Assembly: GCA_023846275.1 (NCBI GenBank)
Contig: CM043878.1
Span: forward strand, 11,105,501-11,169,500
Length of the DNA: 64,000 bases
Direction of reading: 5' to 3'
Origin: Vanilla planifolia
Taxonomy: Eukaryota > Streptophyta > Magnoliopsida > Asparagales > Orchidaceae
Shown: piece after piece, positions 62,801 through 64,000 of the stretch
How positions within the stretch are numbered: the first letter of the stretch is position 1
Layout of the letters: every line of letters begins with the position of its first letter
Position numbers and translations under genes: made by a program
The notes under the pieces: model-generated
The model's input: only the letters and a program-made list of their open reading frames with translations
Told to the model about the DNA's origin: nothing
The model's database searches: none

Positions 62801-63860
62801 TAATAAATGAAAGAAAATTTGGACTACACATCCAAAGATTGGGGTGCTTGAGAGTGATGTGACATCCTGTAAAACTTCTTTGTGTTTACAAAGGTATGAC
62901 TCTTTTGCTCTGGTAGATTTTCATGGCACTTCTACCAAGCTACCTCCTTTGTCCTTTAATCTTTCATCTCATTTTCAAATAAACGCACAATCGTCTTCTT
63001 ATTTTTAAATTTTTTTTCATGCCGTATTCATGGCCACTTTCAAAACATTTTGAAAACATAACCTTTATATTTTATAAGCTTGATCTTCTATGCTTCAAGT
63101 TTGTTCTTGTTTTCTAATATCCAGATTTCTTTGACTTGGAACTTTCTTGTCTAAAATTTGTCAAAAGACTATTATTCCTGCAAGTATCTGTTTTTTAATG
63201 TTTTATCTTATCTAAGGTGTTCTAAATCTAATGAAACTTTTCAGCATAATGGTTGAGTGTTTCCTTTACAATTTTCTTTGTTCAATTTTTTCTTTGAAAA
63301 GTATTTGTACTTGAATTTTTAATACCTTCAACTGAAAATTTTCTGAAATCTCAGATTTTTTTTGTCCAAGCTTATTATTTTCTCACAACCTCAAAATTAA
63401 TCACTTGAAAATTTTAGGTTTTTTAGATTTTTTTTTTCAAGATTTATAACTTTATTTTGAAAGTTTTCTGATGTTCAGTTTTCTTTAGTTTTGATCATAA
63501 CTTTTTTCCAGTTTTCTCTTAATTTTTCTCTTCTTTGTTTTCTTCCATTGTCTCCCCTTTTTCTTCACTTTTGCAACCCCTGATAGTATTAAAAGTTTGG
63601 ACTATATACTCTCCCAGCCATGCCACATTAGTTGGGTTATCATTCATATACTATGTTACTTTGTTTCATTTTTATATTACTTGTTTTTAACAAATAAATT
63701 GTTCTAGTTTTTAATAGGAATAAAATATGTAGTGAGTTTAGAATTTTATTATATAGTTGTACAACTTCCACTTGACCAATTTTGATTATCTTGTAGGCCA
63801 CTTGTGGAATACCAGAAATAGCTTTTGCCACATTCGAAAACATGGAATATGGGGGGGAAG
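50553..63860 (+). CDS. PTAC3: pTAC3/PAP1, plastid nucleoid PPR/SAP protein, 5' part (four exons)
   Basis: Four plus-strand exons join in frame: 50553-50897, 55659-55830, 55905-56122 and 63797-63860, giving 266 residues plus one base; the gene continues past the right edge. The N-terminus (MALSCSSSSQFRFLPPKF on) is Ser/Arg-rich like a chloroplast transit peptide. It is followed by FTFMEELMDRARC, AAGLNPGPRSFHGLV, RPLHETFV-like and EEDCKAGDHSNALTIAYEME segments typical of the PPR-like helical repeats of plant pTAC3, and by ATCGIPEIAFATFENMEYG. Family knowledge: pTAC3 (PAP1) is an essential component of the plastid-encoded RNA polymerase complex, binds DNA through a SAP domain and is needed for chloroplast development. 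The SAP domain should lie in exons beyond this window. Introns 1 and 3 are very large (4.8 and 7.7 kb); intron 2 is 74 nt. Confidence 0.87.
52100..52515. repeat. Diverged dispersed repeat, copy 1
   Basis: Shares, in the same order as 54950-55510, blocks such as TACTAAATTTT, AATCCACAA, TTCTTCTTTCA and TTTGGTTCATTAC/TTAGGTTATTATC. On the minus strand it can be read as a Glu/Lys/Gln-rich segment with KIMSQMEEVMNQILKEEN, which is coiled-coil-like as in a retroelement gag, with frame breaks. Family not identified. Confidence 0.4.
54950..55510. repeat. Diverged dispersed repeat, copy 2
   Basis: The more decayed partner of the repeat at 52100-52515, in direct orientation about 2.9 kb further on, in the same pTAC3 intron. 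Confidence 0.4.
55659..55830 (+). CDS. PTAC3: pTAC3 exon 2
   Basis: Encodes TQSLRRELSIGLCPLHETFV to KAWLCLV and the first base of a Glu codon. Acceptor ATGCAG, donor TTG|gtattt. Ignoring the splice gives a false frame that stops at 55898. Confidence 0.88.
55905..56122 (+). CDS. PTAC3: pTAC3 exon 3
   Basis: Completes the Glu codon and encodes ELVKNHHLDDANAVFLEG to FHFNCLLSVQ. Acceptor ATGCAG, donor CAA|gtaagg. Confidence 0.9.
56123..63796 (+). other. PTAC3: pTAC3 intron 3 (7.7 kb)
   Basis: AT-rich with T-rich runs toward its 3' end. Short frames such as 62579-62794 are not recognised. No terminal repeats, target duplications or RNA genes were seen. Confidence 0.7.
63797..63860 (+). CDS. PTAC3: pTAC3 exon 4
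   Basis: A 64-nt exon encoding ATCGIPEIAFATFENMEYGGE plus one base, bounded by TTGTAG acceptor and gtacaa donor. It is too short for an ORF search but continues the family sequence exactly after SVQ. The last 140 bases of the window are the start of the next intron. Confidence 0.88.
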
Positions 63861-64000
63861 GTACAAATAATTATTTAAGTATGTTTTATTAGAATCTTTA
63901 TTGTACTTTTTAAGTTTCATGTCATTTTGACATTTTGCAACTTAAACATTTTACTTATAATGTATTCATTATTTTGTAAAGCTGAGATCTGTGAGACCCT

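Overview
The window is nuclear DNA of a flowering plant. Its genes have GT..AG introns that run to several kilobases, the intergenic and intronic DNA is very AT-rich, and it is littered with decayed LTR retrotransposon sequence. The protein sequences look more monocot-like than eudicot-like to me, but that is an impression and I cannot name a species. No bacterial or organellar DNA, CRISPR array, rRNA gene or tRNA gene was recognised.

Layout. (1) 137-382, minus: a complete single-exon gene for the small CSL zinc-finger protein DPH3 (diphthamide synthesis). (2) 3892-4113, plus: an intronless gene for a secreted IDA-like peptide precursor. Its C-terminal ligand motif keeps LPKG, PPSAP and the final Asn but has Gly-Gly-Gly-Gly where Ser-Lys-Arg-His is usual. 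(3) 5458-34674, minus: one very large gene for Mediator subunit 12 (MED12, kinase module). Twelve coding exons join in frame to 2243 codons plus stop. The leader probably continues through a 5' UTR intron to a GC-richer non-coding first exon near 37.47-37.8 kb. Its introns, up to 6.4 kb, hold microsatellites, several diverged tandem duplications, a duplicated relic of a Ty3/gypsy integrase tail, and an unrecognised coding-like island at 22.2-23.0 kb. (4) 37.8-50.5 kb: gene-free. At its centre is a nest in which two large LTRs of one family, in head-to-head inverted orientation (41242-43633 and 44165-46053), each with its own 5-bp target duplication, have landed in degenerate copies of one small repeat that resembles a Cassandra-type TRIM. 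(5) From 50553, plus: the 5' part of the gene for plastid protein pTAC3/PAP1, four exons visible, running off the right edge across 4.8-kb and 7.7-kb introns.

Functional links. The genes are unrelated housekeeping or signalling genes: translation factor modification, peptide hormone signalling, nuclear transcription control and plastid transcription. There is no operon-like logic. The points most worth a second look are the divergent IDA-like ligand, the inverted LTR pair with nearly 1.9 kb of self-complementary sequence around a 531-bp loop, and the size variant between those two LTRs.
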